A DNA stretch of 46,217 nt from Glomus cerebriforme (lineage: Eukaryota; Glomeromycota; Glomeromycetes; Glomerales; Glomeraceae), in contig QKYT01000399.1 of NCBI GenBank assembly GCA_003550305.1, positions 19,907 through 66,123 of the forward strand, read 5' to 3'. The position numbers and the translations under genes were made by a program. Shown one piece after another: positions 10,428-21,413 of this stretch. The notes beneath the pieces are model-generated. The model made no database searches, was not told the DNA's origin, and was given only the letters and a program-made list of their open reading frames with translations. Position 1 is the stretch's first letter. The number at the start of each line of letters is the position of its first letter.

Positions 10428-11918
10428 ATGGCTTCGTCTTCGACATTGCAAGCGTTCTTATTATGGGCCAAAGGTATTGTTGTCTATTTAGTGTAAATTT
10501 TTTTTTTATTGTTATTTTATTATTGACTCAAGTTAATATTTTAAATAGATAGTGGGGTTATTTCAGATATAAAAGTTCAAGAGATACCGGATAAAGGGTT
10601 AGGGTTCGTTACAAAACGAAATGTTGTTCGAGACAACTCAATAGTAGCATTTATACCATTCAGTATATTACTTAACGCGACAAAAATAACTCAATATGCA
10701 AAAGAGAAAGCACCAAAGCTGGAAGAAACTTTTAATTCATTAACGACAGAAGGAAAGCCTTTAACAGAACGCGTTATATTTATACTTTTTTTATTATATG
10801 AAAGAATTGGTAGTGGAGGGGAAGTACCTTCACTATGGAAACCATATATTGATATTTTACCTCGCACTCTTCATACACCATTATTTTATGATCAAATCTT
10901 AAGAGCATGTCTTGATGGTACAAGTTTAAAACCAGCAGTAGATGCAAAGTATAATAAATTAAAAAAAGAATATGAGTCATTAAGACCATTAATTAATAAA
11001 TGGTCAAATATAGAAGAAAATGATGGCCATGATGTTGTCACATTTGAGCATTTTAGGTGGGCAGATGGAGTATTTTGGTCAAGAGTATTATCATTTGGAA
11101 GTAGATTTCAAACAATTAATTCTCCTATTGGAGATGATTCAGATGACTTTCATTTAGTACCATTTCTCGATTTTGCTAATCATTCTTTAACTCCTCATGC
11201 AAGGTGGGAGATCGGAAATGAAGGGGTTGAGTTAATTCTTACTAAGTCTGATTCACCTGAACCAATAACTCCTGATACTGAAATTTGTATTTCTTATGGT
11301 GATAAACCAAATTCTGAATTATTGTTTGTACATGGATTTACTTTATCTGACAATCCATCATCTGCAATCTCGTTTCCCGTTCCATTTTATGATGATGACG
11401 AATTAGCAAAAGCAAAATTGTTATTTATGCAATGTCATGGTATTAAACTTTTGGTTTCTCTTACAAGAAAAAAAGGAGGAGCTGAGTTATCACATGATTC
11501 AACTAGAGCAATGTGGATATGTGTATTAACAGAAGATGATGGTATTAAATTTAAAATGAATCCAAATGATTCATCTCATCCGATTGATTTATTTATTGGA
11601 AATCAAATAATTCCAACACTTGACATATTAGATAATGTTATTAATAGTATGGAATTATTACCTGTAATTGAATATAAAGTTATGGAAACTGTATTAGACA
11701 ATGTTGATAATTTATTAGCACATCTTAAACAAACGAATGAACAAGTATTAAAAATGATGGAACATGGAAGAATTTCACGCGAATTAGAATATATTAGAAT
11801 ATATAGAGAAGATGAATATAAATTTTTGGAATTCGCTGTTGAAGATTTTACGAGAAAACGGGACGCTTTAAAGGCTGATGAAGTTGTTCAACGTTTTATG
11901 CTTAATGATAATGAGTAA
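10428..11918 (+). CDS. SET-domain lysine methyltransferase (SETD3/Rkm/LSMT-like)
   Basis: Predicted S-adenosylmethionine-dependent protein lysine methyltransferase. Two exons (10428-10473, 10549-11918) join in phase to 471 residues. The N-terminal SET part shows DKGLGFVTKR, matching the GxG-type cofactor site. An inserted iSET region follows. The C-terminal SET part shows VPFLDFANHSLTPHARWE, with the NHS cofactor motif, and ICISYGDKPNSELLFVHGF, with the catalytic-site tyrosine of the YG motif. A helical substrate-binding domain (Rubs-subs type) fills the last 170 residues. The architecture is that of Rubisco-LSMT relatives, which in fungi include ribosomal lysine methyltransferases (Rkm) and cytoplasmic SET proteins. 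The substrate cannot be told from sequence. ATG at 10428 gives MASSSTLQAF with an in-phase GTATTG..TAG intron. Confidence 0.85.
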
Positions 11919-12120
11919 TATTATTAAGTAAAATTTACTCTTTTCTTTTTTATAGTTTCTTTTAATCATAATTTATCGTAATTTCCCATTGTAAACCTTG
12001 CAAAAGCGTTAATTTGTTTTATTGTAATTCTATTAAATAAAAAGGAAAATATATTATTGGCTATTCTTTCCAATAAATTAATTATCGGTAGATTGTAAAG
12101 TTTTGAAAACGTAAAGTGGC

Positions 12121-13590
12121 TTAACGTTTAGTGTTCGTTTGATTATCTGGACCGAAGAAAACAACAGTTACTGTAACATCATCCCGAAATCTTCTTGAAA
12201 TAGGAGAAGGAAGAGATAATAAAGCGCATAAAAGATCTTGTTTCGCTCCTCCAAGTGCATTACGAATTAAATGTGTAGAAGCGTTTTCATCAATAAAAGT
12301 AAAAGCTTTTTCTTTATCATCTTTTAGAACAGGAAAATTATTTTTTTCCTCGTCAACAATATCACGTTTACCATCTAAGAATTTTCCAACAAGTTCGACA
12401 ACTTCTTCATTTGATAATTCGTCCCATAGCCCATCCGTTGCTATCACCAAGAATTTATCGGTTTCTGTTAATTTATGATGTGTTACTTCAGGTCTTGCCG
12501 TAAGATAAGGTGGAGTTTTATTACGACTTCCACCAGCAAGTCCTCTTCTTATTTTAAAAAATTTAGAGAATACAGCATCTTGCATTTTCATATTCCATTT
12601 ATATTTAGAATCACCAAATGATCTTGATGGTTCCAACCCACCAAATAATCTACCATTTGATATGATATTACCTTCTTCTCCCGGATGCTCTTCATTTATT
12701 CTTTTAATTTCCTTTTCGTTTCTTCCAGTTTGATCTTCGCTTAAAGCAACAGCTTTCCATTTTTTTTCTCCATTTACAGTATCTTCTTTTACACCGAGTA
12801 CAGCTCTTGAATCTCCCGTACATGCAATATATAAATCTTTATCGATAGTATCAATATAAGCCATAATAGCACAACTTCCTGCGAATGCTGATAATAAACT
12901 TTCATTGATATAACTAAGTCCATCTGATTCTTGTGAGGAAGTATTTAATAATCTATTTATAGAATGAATTATAATATCTTCATCTAATTCTACAAATGCA
13001 TTTTCTATTGCTTTTTTAGTTAATTCTTGTTTATTTGGTATTAAATATGAATATTCTCCGTATCCTTTGATGGCCTTATCTAAATGTTCTTCCACTTTTG
13101 GTATTAATTTTTTACTTAATAATTTTGATGTATTCCACCCTGAATGTCCATCGTATACGCCAAAAAATAATCTATCTCCCAATGGTGATATTTCTTCACT
13201 CTTCATATCTTCTATTGGATAATTTGATCCTAATTGATTGGAATCATATCTCCACACTCCATTATTTCTTTGTAGTAAAAATGATATTTGATTTTCTCGT
13301 AATTTTGCTGTTGCTTCTCTTGGTGACCTTATAATCGGACTAATTTTCCTTCTTTCATCATCATCATTCAATGATGAGGAATTATATGTTTGTTGTCTTT
13401 CTCTTCGAAGATAATAATACAATACTCCTCCTCCTACTCCAGATACTCCTATGACTCCTAAAACATACCTCATTAAAGTATTCCTATTATATGAAGAGGA
13501 CTCGGTTGTTGTTTGGTGTACATTACGAACTTTCACTCTTCTAAACCCATTAAATGGTAATTTCAGAGCTTGTCTTTGTAATAAAAACAT
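12121..13590 (-). CDS. PTC5: mitochondrial PP2C phosphatase, PDP/Ptc5 type
   Basis: Predicted metal-dependent Ser/Thr phosphatase that reactivates pyruvate dehydrogenase by removing phosphate from its E1 alpha subunit. The single-exon ORF has 489 residues. The N-terminus is basic (MFLLQRQALKLPFNGFRRVK), followed by a hydrophobic helix at about 41-61, as for import into mitochondria and anchoring at the inner membrane. PP2C motifs in order are YPIEDM near 124-129, FFGVYDGHSG at 142-151 (metal-binding Asp147), IACTGDSRAVLG, GGLEPSRSFGDSKYKW (typical of the PDP/Ptc5 branch), LVIATDGLWDELSNEE and RFRDDVTVTVVF. All key aspartates are present. It lies convergent with the SET gene, with 202 bases between their ends. 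Confidence 0.88.
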   Translation of the reverse strand: MFLLQRQALKLPFNGFRRVKVRNVHQTTTESSSYNRNTLMRYVLGVIGVSGVGGGVLYYYLRRERQQTYNSSSLNDDDERRKISPIIRSPREATAKLRENQISFLLQRNNGVWRYDSNQLGSNYPIEDMKSEEISPLGDRLFFGVYDGHSGWNTSKLLSKKLIPKVEEHLDKAIKGYGEYSYLIPNKQELTKKAIENAFVELDEDIIIHSINRLLNTSSQESDGLSYINESLLSAFAGSCAIMAYIDTIDKDLYIACTGDSRAVLGVKEDTVNGEKKWKAVALSEDQTGRNEKEIKRINEEHPGEEGNIISNGRLFGGLEPSRSFGDSKYKWNMKMQDAVFSKFFKIRRGLAGGSRNKTPPYLTARPEVTHHKLTETDKFLVIATDGLWDELSNEEVVELVGKFLDGKRDIVDEEKNNFPVLKDDKEKAFTFIDENASTHLIRNALGGAKQDLLCALLSLPSPISRRFRDDVTVTVVFFGPDNQTNTKR

Positions 13591-15328
13591 AGTTAACTAA
13601 AGTGGAGTGGAGTAATATAAAGGCTTCTCGAAGAAATCAATTAAAAAAATGAAAATCATACTATTTAAAAAAGTTTTTTTACACTGCAGATTTTGGAGTT
13701 GGTTTATCCTAGACTGGAGGCCTGCATTAGCCATAATTTCATAACCCAGCCCGGCCCGCATTAATATATTGAAAACCCGGACCCGGACCGGATATAATGT
13801 AGTGGGTTTTTTAAGTATATAATTTGTTTTGTTTATGTTGATTAATCAATATGTTGTGACGCGAGGCGCAGCATTTGATGATCCCATTCACAAACAATTA
13901 AATCTAATAAATGACTTGATGTTCTTTAATTCTTTTTTTATTTAATAAAATTAAACACTCTAAATAAACAATATATTATTTTATATAAAATTAATATTCA
14001 ATTTATTTAGTTTATTTAGTTTATTTAAAAACCAAAAGTAAATTGCAGAAACTACAATTTTTTTAAACTTAGCCAAAATTGTTTAATTTCTATCTATTTA
14101 AATTTCAGTTTGATTTAATTGGCTAAAATTAAGGAGTTATAAAAATCTGAGTTTACTGATTTTGAGCCCAAACTATAGATGCCATCCAAATTATTTTGGG
14201 ATGTCATAAATATAATTTTGGATTTTACTATATACTCAAATTGATTTCATATGAGCTGAAATGTATACTCAAATTTAGAACTCCAAATTTATTTATCATC
14301 TCAGAAATTCATCAGATACTTATTTGACTGATAGTCACACAACTCATAACATGATTACACCAATAGAAATTTTGTATTACCAAAAAAAAATAAGATAAAA
14401 AATATTTTTTAAAGTATGACTACGCTGTCTACGCGTAAAAAAAAAATAATATATTGCTAATAATTTCATTACTAATTATTATCACTATTAAATATATTAT
14501 AATGTGATATCTAATATTAAATATTCTTTAATATAAAATTCATAGTAAAGGATGCTTCACCCGAAATAATATACTATGGTGACCGAAAATTTAATTATAT
14601 TATTATTCAAGAAATTAAAAAACGTTCATTAATTATTTTTCTATTTCCAATAATTATATTATTTAAACCTCTTGACTTAATATTTGATATATTAATAAAA
14701 AAATCTTCATTACTGTGAAAAAAATCACAAATACTTTAAAAAATAAAAAAAGAATAAAAAAAAATAATATATAAAAGGTTGGTTATATTTACAATTAACA
14801 GCGGTAAAAAATACAAACTTAAGATTGCAAAATGTAAAGTGCCTTCTACTAGTCTTTTAATAATAAAACCCATCAGTTTTGGTTATACTCATTGGTTTGA
14901 TGTGTGTTTTTATAAGTTGTTTGAGTTGTTTTGAGGGTGAGGTTGCTAAATTGATCATAAGATCTTTATGCATCACTAAGTTGAACAGTGTAATATTGAT
15001 CACATTTGTTATGATTTAGGGAGTTAAATTTAGGTTTAATTTCAAAAATTAGCAAATATGTTAGGATTTAAGTGGTATTTATAGCCCAAATCCAGCCTGA
15101 AAAATTAAGGATTTAGAATAATTTTTTATCAGTTCAGATTCAGATTTTGAGTCAGATCCAGGCTGGATTTAAAGTTCAAACTTGATTCATTATTCTAAAT
15201 TTGTGATATAATTAATTATCATAACATTTCTAAAAAAATATTTTACAACTAAATCCTAAAGTCACAAAACACTGCCAAAATTTCAGTTAGTATTTGTCAG
15301 CTTATCAGCTTGTCAGTGTGATAGAATA
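13591..15328. other. AT-rich repeat region upstream of the PP2C gene
   Basis: No intact gene. A GC-rich island at about 13715-13805 (GGCCTGCATTAGCC, CCCGGCCCGC, CCCGGACCCGGACC) looks like transposon debris. At 15083-15175 AATCCAGCCTG returns inverted as CCAGGCTGGATT. The stretch from about 15241 shows the left arm of an older element into which the Tigger-like transposon inserted. Confidence 0.5.
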
Positions 15329-15835
15329 CAGTCGTCCCCCTCTATAATCACACCCTTCGGGATCACTAAACACTATGATTATAGTGAGGTGTTCTTATAA
15401 AAAGGGTTTTTATTATATAATCATATATATAATAAATTTTCATATTGGTGTGATTATATTAAAAGATTTCTTATTTTATTAAAAAAAAAAAAAAAAAAAA
15501 AAAATAAAAAAAAGTTCCTAAAAACATATATTCATTATATCATATAAAGTATTTTATTTAATATAAAATTAACTTTAAAAGAACATTTTTTTTTGAAAAA
15601 AACTTTAACTAAACTTTCCTTTCAATCCCCCCACCACTCACCCTTCTGATCTTTAGTCCTTTATATAAATTTTTCAACTTACACAAAACGCAGACATGAA
15701 TACAAACGTGAAATTTTATCCCTTATCGTATCACTATATAAATGCATTTTACATGTGCATAACATATTCTTTGTGATTAGATTATTAGTATAATTATATT
15801 AAACTATAATAAAAATAAAAATATTACATCTCACA

Positions 15836-17651
15836 ATCATTTAAAAACAAATCAAGAGTANNNNNNNNNNNNNNNNNNNNNNNNNNNNNNNNNNNNNNNN
15901 NNNNNNNNNNNNNNNNNNNNNNNNNNNNNNNNNNNNNNNNNNNNNNNNNNNNNNNNNNNNNNNNNNNNNNNNNNNNNNNNNNNNNNNNNNNNNNNNNNNN
16001 NNNNNNNNNNNNNNNNNNNNNNNNNNNNNNNNNNNNNNNNNNNNNNNNNNNNNNNNNNNNNNNNNNNNNNNNNNNNNNNNNNNNNNNNNNNNNNNNNNNN
16101 NNNNNNNNNNNNNNNNNNNNNNNNNNNNNNNNNNNNNNNNNNNNNNNNNNNNNNNNNNNNNNNNNNNNNNNNNNNNNNNNNNNNNNNNNNNNNNNNNNNN
16201 NNNNNNNNNNNNNNNNNNNNNNNNNNNNNNNNNNNNNNNNNNNNNNNNNNNNNNNNNNNNNNNNNNNNNNNNNNNNNNNNNNNNNNNNNNNNNNNNNNNN
16301 NNNNNNNNNNNNNNNNNNNNNNNNNNNNNNNNNNNNNNNNNNNNNNNNNNNNNNNNNNNNNNNNNNNNNNNNNNNNNNNNNNNNNNNNNNNNNNNNNNNN
16401 NNNNNNNNNNNNNNNNNNNNNNNNNNNNNNNNNNNNNNNNNNNNNNNNNNNNNNNNNNNNNNNNNNNNNNNNNNNNNNNNNNNNNNNNNNNNNNNNNNNN
16501 NNNNNNNNNNNNNNNNNNNNNNNNNNNNNNNNNNNNNNNNNNNNNNNNNNNNNNNNNNNNNNNNNNNNNNNNNNNNNNNNNNNNNNNNNNNNNNNNNNNN
16601 NNNNNNNNNNNNNNNNNNNNNNNNNNNNNNNNNNNNNNNNNNNNNNNNNNNNNNNNNNNNNNNNNNNNNNNNNNNNNNNNNNNNNNNNNNNNNNNNNNNN
16701 NNNNNNNNNNNNNNNNNNNNNNNNNNNNNNNNNNATTGTACGAAAATAATAATCAAGATGCTCAAGCCATTCAATGAAAATATCTGATCTCATCCAAGCC
16801 TTTGAATTTGCACGATATATAACAGGAAGAGATGATTTATTAATATTTTTGAAACATCTTGGATTTAATNATTTTNNAATAACTAAAGNACNAATTTTAT
16901 GAGTTCCTGTAGCATTTGCACAAAATAAAACAGAAACTCAAGTTTTATCCTAAAAATAAAATAAAAAATTAAATTAAAAATAAAATTTNATTATCAAATA
17001 GTATTATAATAAAATTTACTATTTTATGTTCTGCAATTGCACCAGTACTTAATGTTTAGTTAGGTTTCATTTGAAAAAAAGTTCTATTTCATCTGCATTA
17101 TAAATATCTTCTTTATCATATTTAGCTAAAAAAGTATGTAAGCATGCATGTTCTTTTGGAAGAGTTTCAATGGGAGCACTATTAGTCTCTCCTGAAAATT
17201 TAACTCTTTGAAGTCCATTTCATTATTTAAACCTTCACATCTAACCATTAGTAAATTTTATTTGATCTTCTCCAATATTTAACATTTTTGCAAGTTCTAA
17301 TTCTTTTTGTTGCAAAATTATGTCAGTCAAAGGAAGATCAACAGTTACTGCTTGTGAAATCCAAATTTGCAAAGCTTTATCAAGTTTAGAAAACTGAACA
17401 GAATGATTTTTAAATGTATGTGAAGTCTATGAATTAGAAAGAACAGCTAACCACTTTTCATGACTTTGCCATATTTTTGAANTAGTTGATCTATCAATAT
17501 TTAATTCCTTATATTTTGTATTAAAAAATAAAGCTACATCACCCTGCTTTACATTGCNNTTTGACATCATATACTCGCATATTTCTTTTTTTATATCATT
17601 GCTAATAGCAGTACAAGTTTTTCTTATTTTTTGTAAACAAATAGGTGACAT
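15836..17651 (-). pseudogene. Tigger-like transposase (CENP-B HTH + DDE endonuclease), broken
   Basis: ATG at 17651 begins MSPICLQKIRKTCTAISNDI and reads the N-terminal helix-turn-helix (GDVALFFNTKYKELNIDRST). After a TAG it continues into the second CENP-B type HTH (FSKLDKALQIWISQAV, LNIGEDQIKFTNG). The following GW.WRFK.RNG block carries four stops. YNADEIELFF holds the first DDE aspartate, and after a frameshift KPN.TLSTGAIAEHK follows. A probable intron follows, then VSVLFCANATGTHK, NPRCFKNIN and SKAWMRSDIFIEWLEHLDYY up to the gap. The C-terminal DDE part lies in the 874-N gap, with only a few bases beyond it. The stops sit where Trp, Gln or Arg codons are expected, as after G:C to A:T decay. 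Confidence 0.8.
15861..16734. other. assembly gap (run of N)
   Basis: An unbroken run of 874 Ns inside the Tigger-like element. Open frames reported across it have no meaning. Confidence 0.99.
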
Positions 17652-18768
17652 TATATTTTTATAAAGTTAAAGAATAAATGTTTATAAAAAAAAGAAAATT
17701 ATTTTTATATTTTTTTTTATTTTTTTTTTATAATTATAAAAAGACGGTTTGAGATGAAATTTTNTAAAAAAAAAAAAAAAGGATATCAAGGATTATTAAC
17801 TTAATAAGGAAAATTTAATTTAAGACACGCAATATATTTTTCAAATATATTTGTTTGATCACATGATGTGACTATAAAAAGGGAAATTTTCATATGTTAA
17901 CTATTATCTTGGGACTAATGATTGCTGTGATAGTGATTATAATCAATTTATGACTATAAAGAGGGTATTTTACTATATAAAAAATTGGGATCAAAATTAA
18001 TGTGATTATGCAGAGGTTGCGCTTATACAGGGGGTGACTATAGAGGGGGATGACTGTATTTACATAATTTTGCTTATAATTATAATTTTGATCAGAATTA
18101 AGTTAAGTTTAGCCAAAATTATAGTAATAAACTTTTGATACTAATCAATTTCTTCAGTATAAATAAATAAAATAAATATATAATCATACATTAATAGAAT
18201 TATATTTAATTTTGGTTAAAATATAATCTAAATTTAGCTGATAAGTTTGTCAGGTATTTTAGATTTAGCTGTAAAGTACAATATATTTGGCATAACCTAT
18301 TACATATTTCAGATATGTCAATGATTAATCTTATTTATTATAATTTAAAATATTATTAAAAATATTAGATTAAATTAAACTATTATAATTATACTGTATA
18401 ATGTGTATTTATTTTTACTTCATAATATAATTTTAATATTGATTTAAAAATGAAATAGTTAAATAGGTTTTAAAAATTAATTTTCATTAATATTACTTAG
18501 GAATTTATGAAACTATAAGTATTTTGTATTGATATTTTGATAAAATGAATAGTTTTTAAAAAAATAATTAAAGTTATTTATAGATATGAAATTAATCAAA
18601 TATTAATTTTTATCAAAGTATTTACAAAATTATAAGTATTTTTATAATGAAATTATTGCTTTATATATTTATTTTCTTTACTTATATAATTTTAGTATTT
18701 TGGTTAAATGAAATAGAAAAATTATTTCCATTAAATAGTTTATAAAATTATAAATGTTTTGTGAGTAT

Positions 18769-19020
18769 CTTTATAAAATATGTGATTAAAATTAATTTCA
18801 ATTTCAAGTTAATTATGATTGAAAATTTATATGAAATTTCAATCTTTACTTATAAAATAAAATTAAAATTGAAAAAGTCAAGTGATTCATAAAATTTTGG
18901 TAGAATTAATATTTTAACTAGTATTAATATAATTCTAATCTGAATTTGTAAAATAAAATTGAAGTATTAATCTTAATCTCAAGTTGATCATAATTTTAAT
19001 CATATGTTTTATAAAAATAT
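18769..19020. repeat. AT-rich foldback element 1
   Basis: The left arm (ATCTTTATAAAATATGTGAT followed by TAAAATTAA, from about 18777) is the imperfect inverted copy of the right arm (TTAATCTTAATCTC...CATATGTTTTATAAAAATAT, 18967-19020). The internal sequence TGATTGAAA.TTATATGAAATTTCAAT recurs in foldback element 2. Confidence 0.5.
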
Positions 19021-19113
19021 TTAATATAACTTTGTATTTTATTTATTATATTTTTATAAAAAAATTTTAACTTTTATTGCAAATAAAAATCATCTTATTA
19101 TATAATAATAAAA

Positions 19114-19637
19114 TAGGTATTTTTACAAAATGCCTGATTGAGATTAAGATTAAAATTAGTAATTAATCTGGCTTTACAAAAATGTGATTGAGATTAAGCT
19201 TAATCTTAAATTAATCATGATTGAAATTTCATATGAAATTTCAATTTTACTCATTAAGTAAAATTAGAAATGAAAAACCAAATGAACTACTAGACAGATC
19301 AAAAATCACAAAGTTTAGCATATTACCTTAAAAGAAAATTATGCATAAACGTATATAAGTATGCATGTATTTATAATAGAAAAATTTTAATTAGATTTTT
19401 ACTTATAAATGTATATGCAAAAAATACATTGGTAATTTGGTATGCATTTTGTATTATTTTAAAACTAAAAAAGTAAAAAATTTTTATTTAATATTAGACA
19501 AAATTTGATCTGAATTAATATTTAGCTAATATTAATATAATCTTCAGTTAATCTGATTTTTGTGAATTAAGATTAAAGTGCTAATCATAATCTCAATCCT
19601 AATCTTATTCCAATCATGCATTTTGTAAAGACACCCA
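19114..19637. repeat. AT-rich foldback element 2
   Basis: The left end (ATTTTTACAAAATGCCTGAT then TGAGATTAAGATTAAAATTAG, from about 19119) is inverted at the right end (CTAATCATAATCTCAATCCT...CAATCATGCATTTTGTAAAGACACCC, to about 19637). A nested arm TACAAAAATGTGATTGAGAT lies at about 19176. The family is related to element 1. The structure suggests MITEs of one family. Confidence 0.5.
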
Positions 19638-19929
19638 TTTTTTAATAATTTAATAAAGTAGTTTTTAAGCTAATGCCTTATATTTTTTTAAATTTATAGT
19701 GTAAACTTTTACTATAAATAACAAATGAAAAATTGCCAAACTTGACTATATTATAATATGCAAAAATACTGTTAAACAATAGTTCATTACACTAAGAAAG
19801 TTGATGTATTGAAATAAGAAAAATTGGTTTTTTGTTTCTATTTAAGTAAAAAAAGTCTTTATAATTTGCATTTTAACTTTGAAGTTAGCTAACTTTTAAC
19901 AAAGAGAAAAACATAAAACTCATAATGTT

Positions 19930-20333
19930 AGAATAAGAATATGAGATTTCTTTCCCATCATCCTCATTATTTTTTTCAGATAATGATGAAATAAGCTTTG
20001 ATGATAAATTTACAAACTCAATTTAATATTACTTATTCTTTACATCATATAGTTATAAAAAATGCTTTTATTAAATTTAAAAATAGATTTAGCTATTTAA
20101 AAGGATTATCTGTTAAAAAAATATCAACTGTGGTTAATTTAACTGAATGTTGTATAATTCTATATAATTTTTTAGAGACAAATAATGATAATTGGAATGA
20201 ATTAGATGAAAATGATAGTGATGATAATAGTGAAAGTGATGATGATGAAAATGATTTAAGTAATTTACATGAAAGTACTTTAAAAAGAGATGGTAAAATA
20301 AAAAGAAATCAGATTATAAATCAATTAATTTGA
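19930..20333 (+). pseudogene. PIF/Harbinger-type nuclease, C-terminal fragment
   Basis: From about 20040 the frame reads HHIVIKNAFIKFKNRFSYLK, then GLSVKKISTVVNLTECCIIL and YNFLE, followed by an acidic tail (NDSDDNSESDDDEND) and a stop at 20331. The pattern of an IxENAFGxLKxRFxxLK-like helix, then ECCIILHNF, is the C-terminal end of the DDE_Tnp_4 (Harbinger) nuclease domain, where the last acidic catalytic residue sits in the IENAF helix. Here that position reads IKNAF, so the usual Glu is Lys. The upstream catalytic part is missing or too decayed to read. Confidence 0.7.
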
Positions 20334-20444
20334 TTCAAATAAAAGAAAATTTTATTATTCATTATATTACTAATAAAACTGCTATTAAAAAACTATAAAA
20401 CTAAAATTATAAAATTACTAATTTTTTTTTTTGATATTTTAATT

Positions 20445-21413
20445 CTAACTCCTTTCAGTGATTGCTGTAGCCATAACTTCAACATTATTTTTAACCTTTT
20501 GTTTTTTGTAACTTACCTTTTTAAGTTCATTGTTCTCTTCAATATCAATTGTAACACTTGTTGACTTATTTGCTAAAAATGAAGGAACTATATTTTCTCG
20601 TGTACCAAAAATTATATCCAATTTATCATACCAATACCAATCTTTTCGCTCTACACCAGATTGATTATTTGCTTCTTAATAGCTTCATATTTCTTTATTA
20701 ATCGCGCAAGTCTACCTAAAAATAAATAATAAGAGAAGTAATATTTAAAAACATTTAAAATAAAGATTAAAGAAAAACCTTACTTTTTATTGCAATTGCT
20801 TCTTTATTTGATAAAACAGACCAAGAAGAAAAATTTTCTTGAAGGTGATCAAGTAAAATTTTAATTTCATTGTCTTTCCAACCTCCAGATTTTTCTTCAT
20901 CGGGAACTTGATCTTGATTACCATCATCTTTTCTCTTAGAAAAAACCCGGTTTGAAATACTTTTCTCAGGCTGAGGATCCTTGTCATGTAAAACTTCACC
21001 CTCTCTAAACTAAAATAAATAAAAGTTTTAATAACTATTTCATAAATTAATTAAAATGTAATATAAACTTACCAGAAAAGTAGTTTCATTATAATTTTCA
21101 GGAATTAGATCGGATCATATTGCTGTTGTTGCTGCTGAAGTGGAGGAAGAACTTGTTGCTGCTGAGGTAGAGGAAAAATGTTCTGCTGTTGAGGAATAAA
21201 TGTTTTTCTGTTGCTGTTGGGGTGGAGGAAGAACAATTTGTTGTTGTTGCTGAAGTGGAGAAAGGAAATTTTGCTGTTGCTGTTCAGTAAGAACTGGCTT
21301 GGGTAAAATTGGACGTGGAGCTAAATGCGTAACGTTGCTAGTTTTCTTTTGAGATAAAGATTTATGAGAAGCCTTAGAAAGAATTAACACGTTTAGTTGG
21401 TCTTTTCAATAAA
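20445..21413 (-). pseudogene. Myb/SANT-like (trihelix) DNA-binding protein of a Harbinger element, frameshifted
   Basis: The N-terminal part (from about 21413) is Gln- and Pro-rich (HLAPRPILPKPVLTEQQQQ, LSPLQQQQQ), encoded by CAG/CAA runs in which the reading frame changes at least twice. After an intron (about 21012-21072) the frame reads FREGEVLHDKDPQPEKS, then SGGWKDNEIKILLDHLQENF and SSW, the hallmark of Myb/SANT-like trihelix domains. After a second intron comes RLARLIKKYEAIKKQ, a further frameshift, then SGVERKDWYWYDKLDIIFG, and the stop at 20445-20447. Such proteins pair with the Harbinger nuclease to bind transposon ends. The convergent nuclease fragment next door fits. Frameshifts make it a likely pseudogene, though some could be assembly errors in repeats. 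Confidence 0.7.

Larger units (their letters stand above)
15329..18056 (-). mobile_element. Tigger/pogo-like DNA transposon, decayed, with assembly gap
   Basis: The left end CAGTCGTCCCCCTCTATAAT (15329 on) and the right end, read as its reverse complement, CAGTCATCCCCCTCTATAGT (18056 backwards), are terminal inverted repeats. The element is flanked by TA on both sides (15327-15328, 18057-18058), the target duplication of the Tc1/mariner/pogo superfamily. Inside, on the minus strand, is a broken CENP-B/Tigger-type transposase. The length of 2728 bases includes a run of 874 Ns, so true size is unknown. Scattered Ns in the coding part suggest near-identical copies elsewhere in the genome confused the assembly. 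Confidence 0.85.
18057..19929. other. AT-rich region with foldback repeats, no gene
   Basis: The first 220 bases match, inverted, the sequence just left of the Tigger element (arms near 15241-15315 and 18235-18277). Two foldback elements follow at 18769-19020 and 19114-19637. No conserved coding sequence was seen. Confidence 0.5.

Noticed and set aside
15476..15515. Long poly-A run near the left end of the Tigger element
   Set aside because: Considered as a retroposon tail, but it lies inside a DNA transposon and has no retroelement sequence before it; simple repeat.
15824..16793. Two long minus-strand frames of over 300 residues
   Set aside because: They consist almost only of the run of Ns and have no information.
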